Shown here piece after piece: positions 56,301 through 64,000 of a stretch of DNA of 64,000 nucleotides. Origin of the DNA: Streptomyces sp. Act143 (lineage in GTDB: Bacteria; Actinomycetota; Actinomycetes; Streptomycetales; Streptomycetaceae). The stretch covers positions 816,071 through 880,070 of the forward strand of contig NZ_QFRX01000001.1 in the NCBI RefSeq assembly GCF_003143935.1, given 5' to 3'. Made by a program: the position numbers and the translations under genes. The notes under the pieces are model-generated. The model made no database searches. It was not told the origin of the DNA and worked only from the letters and a program-made list of their open reading frames with translations. Every line of letters starts with the position of its first letter. The stretch's first letter is position 1.

Positions 56301-57281
56301 GTGAGCCTCCCCCTGATCCCGCCCATGCTGGCCACCCCCGGCCCCCTGCCGCCCGCCGCACAGGACGCCCGCTGGGCCTACGAGACCAAGCAGGACGGCC
56401 AGCGCGTCGTGGCCTACCTGGCCGGGGACGGAAGCGTCCTGCTGCGCGCCCGGTCCGGGGAGGAGATCACCGCCGCCTATCCGGAACTCGGGTCGCTGGG
56501 CGGCGCCCTCGGCAAGGTTCCGGCCGTCCTGGACGGGGAGATCCTGGCGCTCGACGAACAGGGGCGCGCCGACTTCCAGTTGCTCCAGTCCCGGATGGGC
56601 CTGGCCCACGCGCCCGCACGGGCCGCACGGAAAGCGGCCGAAGCACCCGTCCATCTGGTGCTGTTCGACGTGCTGCACCTGGCGGGCCGGCCCCTGATCA
56701 CCCTGCCTTACCTGCGACGGCGTGAACAGCTCCAGGAGCTGGCCCTGGAGGGCCCGTTCTGGTCCACGCCGGGCGCCCTCGTCGGCCACGGCGCGCAGGC
56801 CCTGGAGGCCACGCGCGCGCACGGCCTGGAGGGCCTCGTCTGCAAGCGGCTGGACTCGGTGTACGAGCCCGGGGTGCGCTCCCGCGCCTGGATCAAGATC
56901 CGGAACATGCAGAGCGAGGACGTGATCATCGGGGGCTGGCTGCCCGGCAAGGGGCGGCTCACCGGTCTGCCGGGCGCCGTGCTGATGGGGCAGCGGGCCG
57001 CCGGGCGGCTGCGGTATGCCGGCAGCGTCGGCACGGGGTGGAGCGAAGCGGAACGGACGCACCTGGCGGAGCTGTTGCGGGCCGCCGCCACGGACACCTG
57101 CCCTTTCAGCCCGGTGCCGCGGATCGCGGGCGCCCGCTGGGTGCTGCCCCGGCTGGTCGGGGAGGTCCGCTACAGCACCCGCACGCGCGCGGGTCTGCTG
57201 CGTCAGCCGTCCTGGCTGCGGCTGCGACCGGACCTCGCCCCGGAGGAGTCGGCGGCCGACCTGCCGGACGATCCGGTCTGA
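56301..57281 (+). CDS. ATP-dependent DNA ligase (LigC/LigD-ligase type)
   Basis: A 326-residue ligase with the adenylated Lys30 in KQDG (motif I), VLDGEILALD (motif III), LVLFDVLHL, EGLVCKRLDSVYEPG (motif IV), SRAWIKIR (motif V) and an OB-fold C terminus with YAGSVGTGW. There are no polymerase or phosphoesterase domains, so it is a stand-alone ligase as in many Streptomyces. It may act with the PE-domain protein at 46437 in end joining. GTG 56301 starts at the homologous region. Confidence 0.88.
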   Translation: MSLPLIPPMLATPGPLPPAAQDARWAYETKQDGQRVVAYLAGDGSVLLRARSGEEITAAYPELGSLGGALGKVPAVLDGEILALDEQGRADFQLLQSRMGLAHAPARAARKAAEAPVHLVLFDVLHLAGRPLITLPYLRRREQLQELALEGPFWSTPGALVGHGAQALEATRAHGLEGLVCKRLDSVYEPGVRSRAWIKIRNMQSEDVIIGGWLPGKGRLTGLPGAVLMGQRAAGRLRYAGSVGTGWSEAERTHLAELLRAAATDTCPFSPVPRIAGARWVLPRLVGEVRYSTRTRAGLLRQPSWLRLRPDLAPEESAADLPDDPV

Positions 57282-57379
57282 AATGCCGGACACGATCCGA
57301 GCGTTCGGACGTTTGTTACCTGTGAGTCGCTTACGACCTCTTGGCGCGGACATGAAAAGCCGGGAAGCTGTCCTGGCCC

Positions 57380-57396
57380 GGGAAGTGGAACTTCCC
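57380..57396 (+). terminator. terminator-like hairpin before the NPP1 gene
   Basis: GGGAAGT pairs with ACTTCCC across GGA, followed by a pyrimidine run (TTTCCCCC). It could terminate the ligase transcript or act in the leader of the NPP1 gene, which begins 48 bases later. Confidence 0.5.
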
Positions 57397-57443
57397 TTTC
57401 CCCCACAGCCGTTGGGCTGCGCCCGCATCAAGAGGAGGACGCA

Positions 57444-58223
57444 GTGTCATCACAGCGTTCCGGAACTCATCGCAGGAGATGGGCCGTCGGCATGGCCGGC
57501 GCCGCCGCTCTCGTGCTCGCCTTCCCCAGCACGGCCCTGGCCGCCCCGCCCTCGGCGCTGCCGACCAGCGCCGAAGCCGCCGAGTACACGTACCAGCCCG
57601 CCTTCGACTACGACACCGACGGCTGCTACCCCACCCCCGCGATCGGACCCGACGGCACCGTCAACGGCGGCCTGCAGCCGACCGGTTCGCTCAGCGGCGA
57701 CTGCCACGACCTCGCCGATCTGAACAACACCAACAGCTACTCGCGCTACAAGTGCAACAACGGCTGGTGCGCCTACATGTACGGCCTGTACTTCGAGAAG
57801 GACCAGGCCCTGGCGAACAGCAGCATCGGCGGCCACCGGCACGACTGGGAGCACGTCGTGATCTGGGTGCAGAACGGCGCGGTCCAGTACGTGTCGACGT
57901 CGAACCACGGCTCGTTCACGGTGACCGCGGCCTCCGGCGTCCGCTTCGACGGCACCCACGCGAAGATCATCTACCACAAGGACGGCATCAGCACCCACTG
58001 CTTCCGGCTCGCCAACTCGGGCGACGAGCCGCCGGAGAACGCCAAGGGCACCTGGCAGTACCCGCCGCTGGTCGGCTGGAACGGCTACCCGTCGACGGCC
58101 GTCCGCGACAAGCTCAGCGCGTACGACTTCGGCAGCGCCAACTTCGGCCTGAAGGACGCCAACTTCGCCGCGCACCTCAGCTCGGCCAAGCCCTCCGGCA
58201 TCGCCTTCGACCCGAACGCCTGA
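57444..58223 (+). CDS. secreted NPP1-family (NLP) necrosis-inducing protein-like
   Basis: A 259-residue protein with a signal peptide (about 1-34, ending ALA) and a single NPP1 domain. The diagnostic heptapeptide GHRHDWE is intact at residues 130-136, including the cation-binding His and Asp. Cys residues are placed for disulfides (DGCYPT, GDCHDL, KCNNGWC, THCFRL). NLPs bind glycosyl-inositol-phosphoryl-ceramides of plants and can disrupt membranes; many bacterial and saprophyte homologues are not toxic. GTG 57444 follows GAGGAGG. Confidence 0.9.
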   Translation: MSSQRSGTHRRRWAVGMAGAAALVLAFPSTALAAPPSALPTSAEAAEYTYQPAFDYDTDGCYPTPAIGPDGTVNGGLQPTGSLSGDCHDLADLNNTNSYSRYKCNNGWCAYMYGLYFEKDQALANSSIGGHRHDWEHVVIWVQNGAVQYVSTSNHGSFTVTAASGVRFDGTHAKIIYHKDGISTHCFRLANSGDEPPENAKGTWQYPPLVGWNGYPSTAVRDKLSAYDFGSANFGLKDANFAAHLSSAKPSGIAFDPNA

Positions 58224-58327
58224 CCACCCGAGCCGCTGGCCGGCTCAGCCCTCGGGCGCGGGACCTAGGTCCCCGGCACCCGCCGGTTTCCGCCCCGCGC
58301 CCGATCACGGGCCTCCCGTGCGCCGCA

Positions 58328-58333
58328 TACCGT
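58328..58333 (+). promoter_or_regulatory. -10 box for a leaderless transcript
   Basis: TACCGT ends six bases before the ATG of the questin-oxidase-like gene, which has no Shine-Dalgarno. The same hexamer and spacing occur in front of the alanyl leader. Confidence 0.4.
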
Positions 58334-58339
58334 CTGGTC

Positions 58340-59347
58340 ATGACCACGACCGGACACCTCGAAGAAGCCCTCGAACGCCTCCACACCGCCGGCCCGGAAC
58401 GCGACGGCTGGCTGACCAACCACGCCCCCATGGTCGTCGAGGCCCTCGCCGCGCACGGCCAGGAGAGGGCGGTCCACCGCTGGGTGGATCTCTACCAGGA
58501 CAAGCTGGAGGACTTCCCCGACCGCTCGGAGCCGGTCACGGACGCCAACTGGGCCGAGGCGCTGGGCGATCCGCGCCGGATCGCCGACTGGACCGACTAC
58601 TACGCCCGCACCCTCGCGGAACAGCCCTGGCGAGACGTCCTCGCCACCTGGTGGCCGCGGCTGCTGTCCGGCATGTACGGCGGCGCCACCCACACCATCA
58701 TCCGCGTCGGCCACGCCGTGCGCGCCCTCGAAGCCGCCGAGAACGCGCCCCGCACAGCCGAGTTCGCGCATGCCCTCGGCTACTGGGCGGCACGGCACCA
58801 GCCGGTCACCGGTGTCACCGCCGTGCCGGGCGCGCCGACGGCCGCCGAGGCGCTGGACGCCGTCCCCGCCATCGCCCCGGGCACCGTGGGCTTCCGCAAG
58901 CGTCTGGCCGCCGTACACCGACTGCCCGTCTGGGCGGACGACGTGCACGACCCCGACACCGCCCGCGCCCGCCTCACCGAACTCGTGCACGCCGCGACCC
59001 ACCGCTACGCCACCCACGGCCACGGCGAGCCGACCATGCTCGTGCACGCGGCCACGGCCCCCAACGCCGTGCTGCGCAGCCTGGATTCGCTGCCCCGCGA
59101 GCTGTGGGCACCGAGCCTGCACGCCGCGTGGACCGCGTCCGCGGCGGTGACCGCGATGTACGGGCCGGTGGAACCGGTGCTCTACACGCCTCCCGCCCGC
59201 CTCACCGCCGAGGAGGTCGTCGAACGCGCCCTCGCCCATGGCGACGAGCACGTCATCAAGCTCACCGACACCGCCCTGGACGTCGGTGACGAGCAGGCTC
59301 TGGCCGCCGCACTGCGCTCGGTGGAGATGAGCGATCCGCTGGTCTGA
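58340..59347 (+). CDS. questin oxidase-like protein (DUF4243)
   Basis: A 335-residue helical protein of the questin oxidase-like family. Scattered conserved His residues ([41 protein letters not shown] and GDEHVIKL) recall the metal-binding positions of the fungal Baeyer-Villiger-type questin oxidase. A role in cleavage of an aromatic ring or an unrelated substrate is possible; not provable here. No signal peptide. Confidence 0.78.
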   Translation: MTTTGHLEEALERLHTAGPERDGWLTNHAPMVVEALAAHGQERAVHRWVDLYQDKLEDFPDRSEPVTDANWAEALGDPRRIADWTDYYARTLAEQPWRDVLATWWPRLLSGMYGGATHTIIRVGHAVRALEAAENAPRTAEFAHALGYWAARHQPVTGVTAVPGAPTAAEALDAVPAIAPGTVGFRKRLAAVHRLPVWADDVHDPDTARARLTELVHAATHRYATHGHGEPTMLVHAATAPNAVLRSLDSLPRELWAPSLHAAWTASAAVTAMYGPVEPVLYTPPARLTAEEVVERALAHGDEHVIKLTDTALDVGDEQALAAALRSVEMSDPLV

Positions 59348-59393
59348 CTCCACGGGTCCACCGGTACGGCAGGGAGTGACCACCGTGAGGGTC

Positions 59394-59399
59394 TATCGT
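59394..59399 (+). promoter_or_regulatory. -10 box upstream of the orphan hemC gene
   Basis: TATCGT fits TAnnnT and ends six bases before the ATG at 59406, so a leaderless transcript is possible. The competing reading is a GTG start at 59385 behind AGGGAG. Confidence 0.35.
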
Positions 59400-59405
59400 G
59401 TCCGC

Positions 59406-60341
59406 ATGTCCGTGCCCGAGCTGATCCGTATCGTCTCCCGCGACTCGCCCATGGCGCTGGCCCAAGTGGAGCGTGTCCGCGCCGAGTTGACCGTCCTGCA
59501 TCCCGAAGTGCGCACCGAGGTCGTGCCGGTGAGGACGACCGGCGACAAGTGGCTGGGCGACCTGTCCGAGGTGGAGGGCAAGGGGGCGTTCACCAAGGAG
59601 GTCGACGCCGCGCTGCTGGCGGGCGAGGCCGACCTCGCGGTGCACTGTGTGAAGGACGTGCCCGCCGACCGGCCGCTCCCGGCCGGCACCACGTTCGCCG
59701 CGTTCCTCAAGCGCGACGACATCCGGGACGCCCTGATCCACCCCGACGGGCTCACCCTGGACGAGCTTCCCGAGGGCACCCGGATCGGCACTTCCTCGGT
59801 GCGCCGGGTGGCCCAGCTGGCCGCCACCCACCCGCATCTTCAGTGCGTGCCCTTCCGGGGCAACGCCAACCGGCGGCTGGCGAAGCTGGCGGCCGGGGAG
59901 GCGGACGCGCTGCTGCTCGCGGTGTCCGGCCTGGAGCGCATCGGCCGTGCGGACGTGATCAGCGAGATCCTCTCCCCCGAGGCGATGATGCCGCCGATCG
60001 GCGCGGGCATCCTCGCCCTTCAGTGCCGGGAGGGGGACACCGAGCTGATCGACGCGGTCAGCGGACTGGGCGACCCGGACACGCACCGGGAGGCGACCGC
60101 GGAGCGCATGTTCCTGCACGTCCTCCAGGGGCACTGCAACAGCCCGATCGCCGGGTACGCGCGCGTGGACCACGGTGGCGAACTGTCCCTGCGGGCCTGC
60201 GTGTTCACCCCGGACGGCAAGACCCGGCTGAACGCCCACGAGTGGGCGGGCCGCCTCGACCCGGCCACGCTCGGCACGTCGGTGGCCGTGGCGCTGCTGC
60301 GCCAGGGCGCCCGCGAGATCATCGACGGCATCCCGCACTGA
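59406..60341 (+). CDS. hemC: hydroxymethylbilane synthase (porphobilinogen deaminase) paralog
   Basis: A 311-residue HemC. All main motifs are present: an N-terminal strand [29 protein letters not shown] (usually HSxKDxP), [11 protein letters not shown], and the dipyrromethane cofactor Cys244 in [13 protein letters not shown]. It would polymerise porphobilinogen to hydroxymethylbilane. No other haem gene is nearby, so this is an orphan copy in addition to the expected hemACDB locus. It could serve a tetrapyrrole side pathway or be a redundant copy. ATG 59406 is used; GTG 59385 is an alternative start. Confidence 0.85.
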   Translation: MSVPELIRIVSRDSPMALAQVERVRAELTVLHPEVRTEVVPVRTTGDKWLGDLSEVEGKGAFTKEVDAALLAGEADLAVHCVKDVPADRPLPAGTTFAAFLKRDDIRDALIHPDGLTLDELPEGTRIGTSSVRRVAQLAATHPHLQCVPFRGNANRRLAKLAAGEADALLLAVSGLERIGRADVISEILSPEAMMPPIGAGILALQCREGDTELIDAVSGLGDPDTHREATAERMFLHVLQGHCNSPIAGYARVDHGGELSLRACVFTPDGKTRLNAHEWAGRLDPATLGTSVAVALLRQGAREIIDGIPH

Positions 60342-60353
60342 CGGCGACGACCG

Positions 60354-60869
60354 TCAGGCGGTGCCCTCCTCGGCCTGGTCCCGCAGGAAGTTGCTGACCT
60401 GGTGGGCCAGGCCCTCGCGCACCGTGCCCGGCTGCACGACACCCTCCGACAGGCCGATCCCGCCGACCCACAGCCGCCGGTCGGCCCAGTCGTCGTCGAC
60501 CCGCACCTGGATCTGCACGTCGACCTGGTGCAAGGAGGCCTCCGGGCCGGCCGCGTAGAGCACGGCGGTGGCCCGGCGCAGCGGGTAGACGTCGAAGCCC
60601 TCGATGAACTGCGAGTTGCGCCAGTCGATGAACGCGCTCTCACCGTCGGGGCCGACCCGTACGTCGATCTGACCGTCCTCGAGGTGGATGGTGGCGTGCC
60701 GGCCGCCGCGGTTCTCGACGGTCACCCGGAGACAGAAATAGGTGAGCCCCTCGGCGGCGTCGTCGCGTCCGCGTGGCGGCTCCGCGGCCTCCAGACGGTG
60801 GACGCGGACACGCAGGCCGGCATGCTCGTCGTACTCCTGCCAGTCCCCGACCACGTTCGGCTCGTACAC
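60354..60869 (-). CDS. hypothetical beta-rich protein
   Basis: A 171-residue soluble protein not recognised by family. The central region (about 40-110) reads as alternating strands (LTYFCLRVTVENRGGRHATI, then LEDGQIDVRVGPDG), resembling an immunoglobulin-like or DUF4352-type fold. There is no signal peptide. GTG 60869 has GGAGAGG six bases upstream and is preferred to the GTG at 60884. The gene is convergent with hemC. Confidence 0.6.
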   Translation of the reverse strand: MYEPNVVGDWQEYDEHAGLRVRVHRLEAAEPPRGRDDAAEGLTYFCLRVTVENRGGRHATIHLEDGQIDVRVGPDGESAFIDWRNSQFIEGFDVYPLRRATAVLYAAGPEASLHQVDVQIQVRVDDDWADRRLWVGGIGLSEGVVQPGTVREGLAHQVSNFLRDQAEEGTA

Positions 60870-61132
60870 AATCCACCTCTCCACCCACCAGAGAGCTGCT
60901 TCCTATCTGTGTGCTCAGTGCACTGTCAAATGAGCAGAATGCGCTGTGGCCAGCCCATTCACCCCCTTTGATCAGCGATCATGCCGTGCGCAGCAGGAAT
61001 CCCCCCGGAGCGCTCCTCGCGCCGCGGTCGGGCGTGCCGCACATCACGTCCGCCCGCATGATCACCGAGCGTCGCGGCCGCCGCCCCCGGGGACGGCCGG
61101 GATCTGGACGCCCTCCCCGTGTCCGGAAATGA
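60870..61132. other. intergenic region before the sigma factor promoter
   Basis: Between the divergent hypothetical gene and the SigB-like promoter there is no recognisable gene. The palindrome CAGTGCACTG lies at 60916-60925 in an AT-richer patch that may hold the promoter of the minus-strand gene. Nothing else stands out. Confidence 0.4.
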
Positions 61133-61157
61133 GTTTGAGGCGGTTTGTAGCGGGAAT
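61133..61157 (+). promoter_or_regulatory. SigB/F-type stress promoter
   Basis: GTTT (61133-61136) and GGGAAT (61152-61157) are separated by 15 bases, matching the Streptomyces SigB consensus (GnnTn14-16GGGTAC/T). It precedes a sigma factor of the same family, suggesting autoregulation or cross-control. Confidence 0.6.
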
Positions 61158-61191
61158 TCGCTTTTATGTGCTTCGGACAGGAGGCACGTCC

Positions 61192-61332
61192 ATGGGAGCC
61201 GCTCTTCGGCCCCGGCGTCCTCCGCCTGTCGTCCGCACAGCGCTCCTCCCATGGTGTTCGACCTATCCGGCACCCGCTGAGGGAGGTGCGCATGATGCCT
61301 GTCACGAGCAGGACGAAGCCGCACCCGCATGA
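61192..61332 (+). CDS. possible small upstream ORF overlapping the sigma factor start
   Basis: A 46-residue frame starts at an ATG with the strong ribosome site CAGGAGG seven bases upstream and ends at 61332, 41 bases inside the sigma gene in another frame. Its codon use is not decisive and no homologue is recognised. It could couple or limit translation of the sigma factor. The alternative is that the ribosome site serves a longer sigma reading. Confidence 0.35.
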   Translation: MGAALRPRRPPPVVRTALLPWCSTYPAPAEGGAHDACHEQDEAAPA

Positions 61333-62086
61333 CGACGCCCCCGACACCACCGATGACTTCGCCCGGCTGATCGAGCTCCCGGACGGGCCCGAGCGCCAGG
61401 CGCTGCGCGACGAGCTGATCCGGCTGTGGCTGCCCATGGCCGAGCGGATCGCCGTCCGCTTCAAGGGCCGCGGCGAGTCCCTGGAGGACCTGTACCAGGT
61501 CGCGGCCCTCGGGCTGGTCAAGGCGGTCGACCACTACGACCCGCGGCGCGGCCACGCCTTCGAGGCGTACGCGGTGCCGACCGTGACCGGCGAGATCAAA
61601 CGCCACTTCCGCGACCACATGTGGACGCTGCACGTACCGCGCCGGGTCCAGGATCTGCGCAACCGGGTGCGGCGCTCGGCGAAGGAGCTGTCGCAGACGG
61701 TGTCGGGGCGGCCCCCGACCGTCGCCGAGATCGCCGAGCACGCCCAGCTCACCGAGGACGAGGTGCGCACCGGGATGGAGGCGCTGGAGTGCTTCTCCGC
61801 GCTGTCCCTGGAGGCGGAGATGCCCGGCACCGACGGGTACGCCCTGGGTGACGCCCTCGGCGGTCCGGACCCCGGCTACGACGTGGTCGTCGACCGGGTC
61901 TCCGTCGCGCCCTGCCTGCTGGCCCTCCCGGAACGCGAGCAGACCATTCTCTATCTGCGGTTCTTCCGTGGAATGACCCAGAGCAGCATCGCGCGGCAGC
62001 TCGGCATCTCGCAGATGCACGTCTCCCGGCTGCTCAGCGCGTGCTTCGCCAGACTGCGCACGGAACTGGAGGCGGAGGCGCGCTGA
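61292..62086 (+). CDS. SigB/SigF/SigG-family RNA polymerase sigma factor
   Basis: A 264-residue group 3 sigma factor. Region 2 reads LIRLWLPMAERIAVRFKGRG through YAVPTVTGEIKRHFRDHMW (about 38-115), and regions 3 and 4 follow (RPPTVAEIAEHAQLTEDEV, then QSSIARQLGISQMHVSRLLS). ATG 61292 follows GGGAGG; a longer reading from ATG 61166 at the promoter would add 42 residues. Such factors run osmotic, oxidative or developmental regulons and are controlled by anti-sigma kinases, a role the RsbU-like protein at 47564 could affect. It is convergent with the ANTAR gene, four bases away. Confidence 0.9.
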   Translation: MMPVTSRTKPHPHDDAPDTTDDFARLIELPDGPERQALRDELIRLWLPMAERIAVRFKGRGESLEDLYQVAALGLVKAVDHYDPRRGHAFEAYAVPTVTGEIKRHFRDHMWTLHVPRRVQDLRNRVRRSAKELSQTVSGRPPTVAEIAEHAQLTEDEVRTGMEALECFSALSLEAEMPGTDGYALGDALGGPDPGYDVVVDRVSVAPCLLALPEREQTILYLRFFRGMTQSSIARQLGISQMHVSRLLSACFARLRTELEAEAR

Positions 62087-62090
62087 GCGG

Positions 62091-62423
62091 TCACTCCGAG
62101 GGGGCCCCGGGGATCTGGGTCGGGCCGATGCGGTCCAGGGCCGCTTCCAGCTCGGCCCGGATCTCCGGGGGCATGTGCCCGTCACGGCCCCAGATCAAGA
62201 TGAGTTCCGCGACGTTGCGGAGCTTGATGTTCGTCCGCTGGGACACCTCCCGCAGGACCACCCAGCCCTCGTCCGGCGTGACCCGGCCGAGAGCGACCAT
62301 CATGCCGATGGCCTGGTCCACCACGGCGTGCGAGGCGACGGCCTCCTTCAGCTGCTCGACCTCTTCCTGCAGCTCGAAGATGCGGTCGCTCTCGTCGGAC
62401 GAATCGTGCGATGCCGGTTTCAC
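62091..62423 (-). CDS. stand-alone ANTAR-domain protein
   Basis: A 110-residue protein with an N-terminal coiled-coil (FELQEEVEQLKEAVASHAVV, about 16-35) leading into an ANTAR domain (about 30-90, DQAIGMMVALGRVTPDEGWV, then LREVSQRTNIKLRNVAELI). ANTAR binds dual-hairpin RNA antiterminators; here no receiver or GAF sensor is attached. GTG 62423 is used, although the ribosome site overlaps it; a GTG at 62459 would add 12 residues. Confidence 0.82.
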   Translation of the reverse strand: MKPASHDSSDESDRIFELQEEVEQLKEAVASHAVVDQAIGMMVALGRVTPDEGWVVLREVSQRTNIKLRNVAELILIWGRDGHMPPEIRAELEAALDRIGPTQIPGAPSE

Positions 62424-62582
62424 TCCTCCATCCTGCTCACTCGCGCGGCCCAGTGCCACCGGGTTCGGGGTGTCGTTTCGAGGGCCTCGCGGGGGTACTC
62501 GACAGGCGCCCGGCGCGGTTCCGGTTGGACACTGGAGACAGACCGCCTGCCGCCGGGCCGGCGAGACCAGGACGCGACTGAC

Positions 62583-63357
62583 ATGAATCACGACATGAGA
62601 ATTCCCCGGGGCACGACGGACGTCGTCTCCACGCACTCGGTGTTCGGCGCACCCTGCTGGGTGAGCCTGACCAGCCGCGACCTGGAGACCACCGAGGGGT
62701 TCTACGCCGCCGTGCTGGGCTGGGAGTGGCGGCCGGCCAAGCTCGGCGACCGGTTCCGGATGGCGGTGGTGGGCGACACACCGGTGGCGGGGATCGCCGC
62801 GGTCGCCTCGATGTGGCAGATGGCGGTCGCCTGGACGCCGTACTTCGCGGTGCGCAGCGCCGACGAGGCGGTGGCCCGGGCCCAGGAGCGCGGCGGCACG
62901 GCCGCGGTCGGCCCGCTGTCCTTCCCGCCGGGACGGGCCGCGCTGCTGGCCGACCGGGACGGCGCGGCCTTCGGGATCTGGGAGGGCGAGCTCTTCTCCG
63001 ACTGGGAGAGCTGGCGCCGCGCGGCACCGGCCTTCATCCGCCTGCACACCCGGGACGCCTTCGACGCCGCGATCTTCTACGGCGAGATCCTCGACTGGGC
63101 GTCGGACCGCCCGGGGTGCTGCGAGGTCAACTACGAGGGCGGCGAGGTCGTGCTGCGCAGCCAGGGCGAGATCGTGGCGCGGATCGAGTCGGGCGCGCTG
63201 GGCGCGGCGCCCGACCCCACGATCCGCCCGCACTGGCAGGTGCACTTCGCGGTGTCGGACGTCTCCGCCTGCACCCGGGCCGCGGAACTGCACGGCGGCA
63301 GCGTGTTGTCCAAGAGCGGCGACGAGGCGGTGCTGCGCGACCCCGACGGCGCCCAGT

Positions 63358-63386
<29 letters not shown>
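62583..63386 (+). CDS. double VOC (glyoxalase/bleomycin resistance-like) protein
   Basis: A 267-residue protein of two tandem VOC domains (about 18-135 and 145-262). Typical segments are PCWVSLTSRDLETTEGFYAA, GWEWRPAKLGDRF, and LHTRDAFDAAIFYGEILDWA. Such tandem proteins act as metal-dependent isomerases, dioxygenases or drug-binding resistance proteins; the substrate is unknown. ATG 62583 starts the homologous sequence. The 3' end overlaps convergent glgX by 29 bases. Confidence 0.85.

Positions 63387-64000
<614 letters not shown>

Overview
The window is Streptomyces-type chromosome. G+C is very high with strong third-position GC bias. GTG starts are frequent, -10 boxes follow TAnnnT, several genes look leaderless, and the regulator families (SigB/F-type sigma, ANTAR, RsbU-type phosphatase, MHYT) are typical of actinomycetes. 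No rRNA, tRNA, insertion sequence, prophage or CRISPR array was seen. The content suggests accessory or arm DNA: sugar scavenging, stress, small-molecule and regulator genes, plus several decaying genes.

Layout. 1-6953: a response-regulator relic, a flavodoxin-like protein, a DUF4352-type protein, an FtsX/MacB-like ABC exporter, and a divergent two-component system (histidine kinase and LuxR-type regulator). 6922-11404: two auxiliary aminoacyl-tRNA synthetase genes, a truncated alanyl-tRNA synthetase on the plus strand and a complete methionyl-tRNA synthetase paralog on the minus strand. Each is preceded by a very short, apparently leaderless reading frame rich in codons for its own amino acid and then by a GC-rich hairpin. 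This looks like a pair of ribosome-mediated attenuators and is the most interesting content of the window. 11481-21500: a glycan module with an intracellular GH63-like hydrolase, a three-gene ABC sugar importer, a LacI regulator, three CGAACCGGTTCG-type operators and a 1217-residue secreted clan GH-A hydrolase. 21534-30755: nucleotidyltransferase, lipoprotein, ArsR/SRPBCC pair, alpha/beta hydrolase, Lrp regulator with class III aminotransferase, an unusual 488-base gap (21-bp minisatellite, palindromes, strong terminator), a PucR-like regulator and a YciO-type protein. 30916-38108: dienelactone hydrolase, GH64 beta-1,3-glucanase under a CebR-like operator, two adjacent pseudogenes (RidA and VOC families), an MHYT membrane protein, a phosphoesterase, a TauD-type dioxygenase and a P-loop kinase-like protein. 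38130-45458: a complete fructan utilisation regulon with a secreted GH32, an ABC importer, an intracellular GH32, a LacI regulator and three shared operator sites. 45565-62423: aldo-keto reductase, LigD-type phosphoesterase, cupin, RsbU-like phosphatase, peroxiredoxin/DoxX, AraC/MFS, MarR, two TetR genes, an SDR, an ATP-dependent ligase, an NPP1 (NLP) toxin-like protein, a questin-oxidase-like protein, an orphan HemC, a SigB/F-type sigma factor and an ANTAR protein. 62583-64000: a double-VOC protein and the 3' part of glgX.

How it works together. The two sugar regulons share one logic: a secreted depolymerase, a solute-binding-protein importer, an intracellular hydrolase and a LacI repressor acting on short palindromes. 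The synthetase pair probably restores charging of tRNA(Ala) or tRNA(Met) when the housekeeping enzymes are limiting or inhibited, in the way described for the auxiliary tryptophanyl-tRNA synthetase of Streptomyces coelicolor. That functional link is inference; the leader peptides, codons and hairpins are directly visible.
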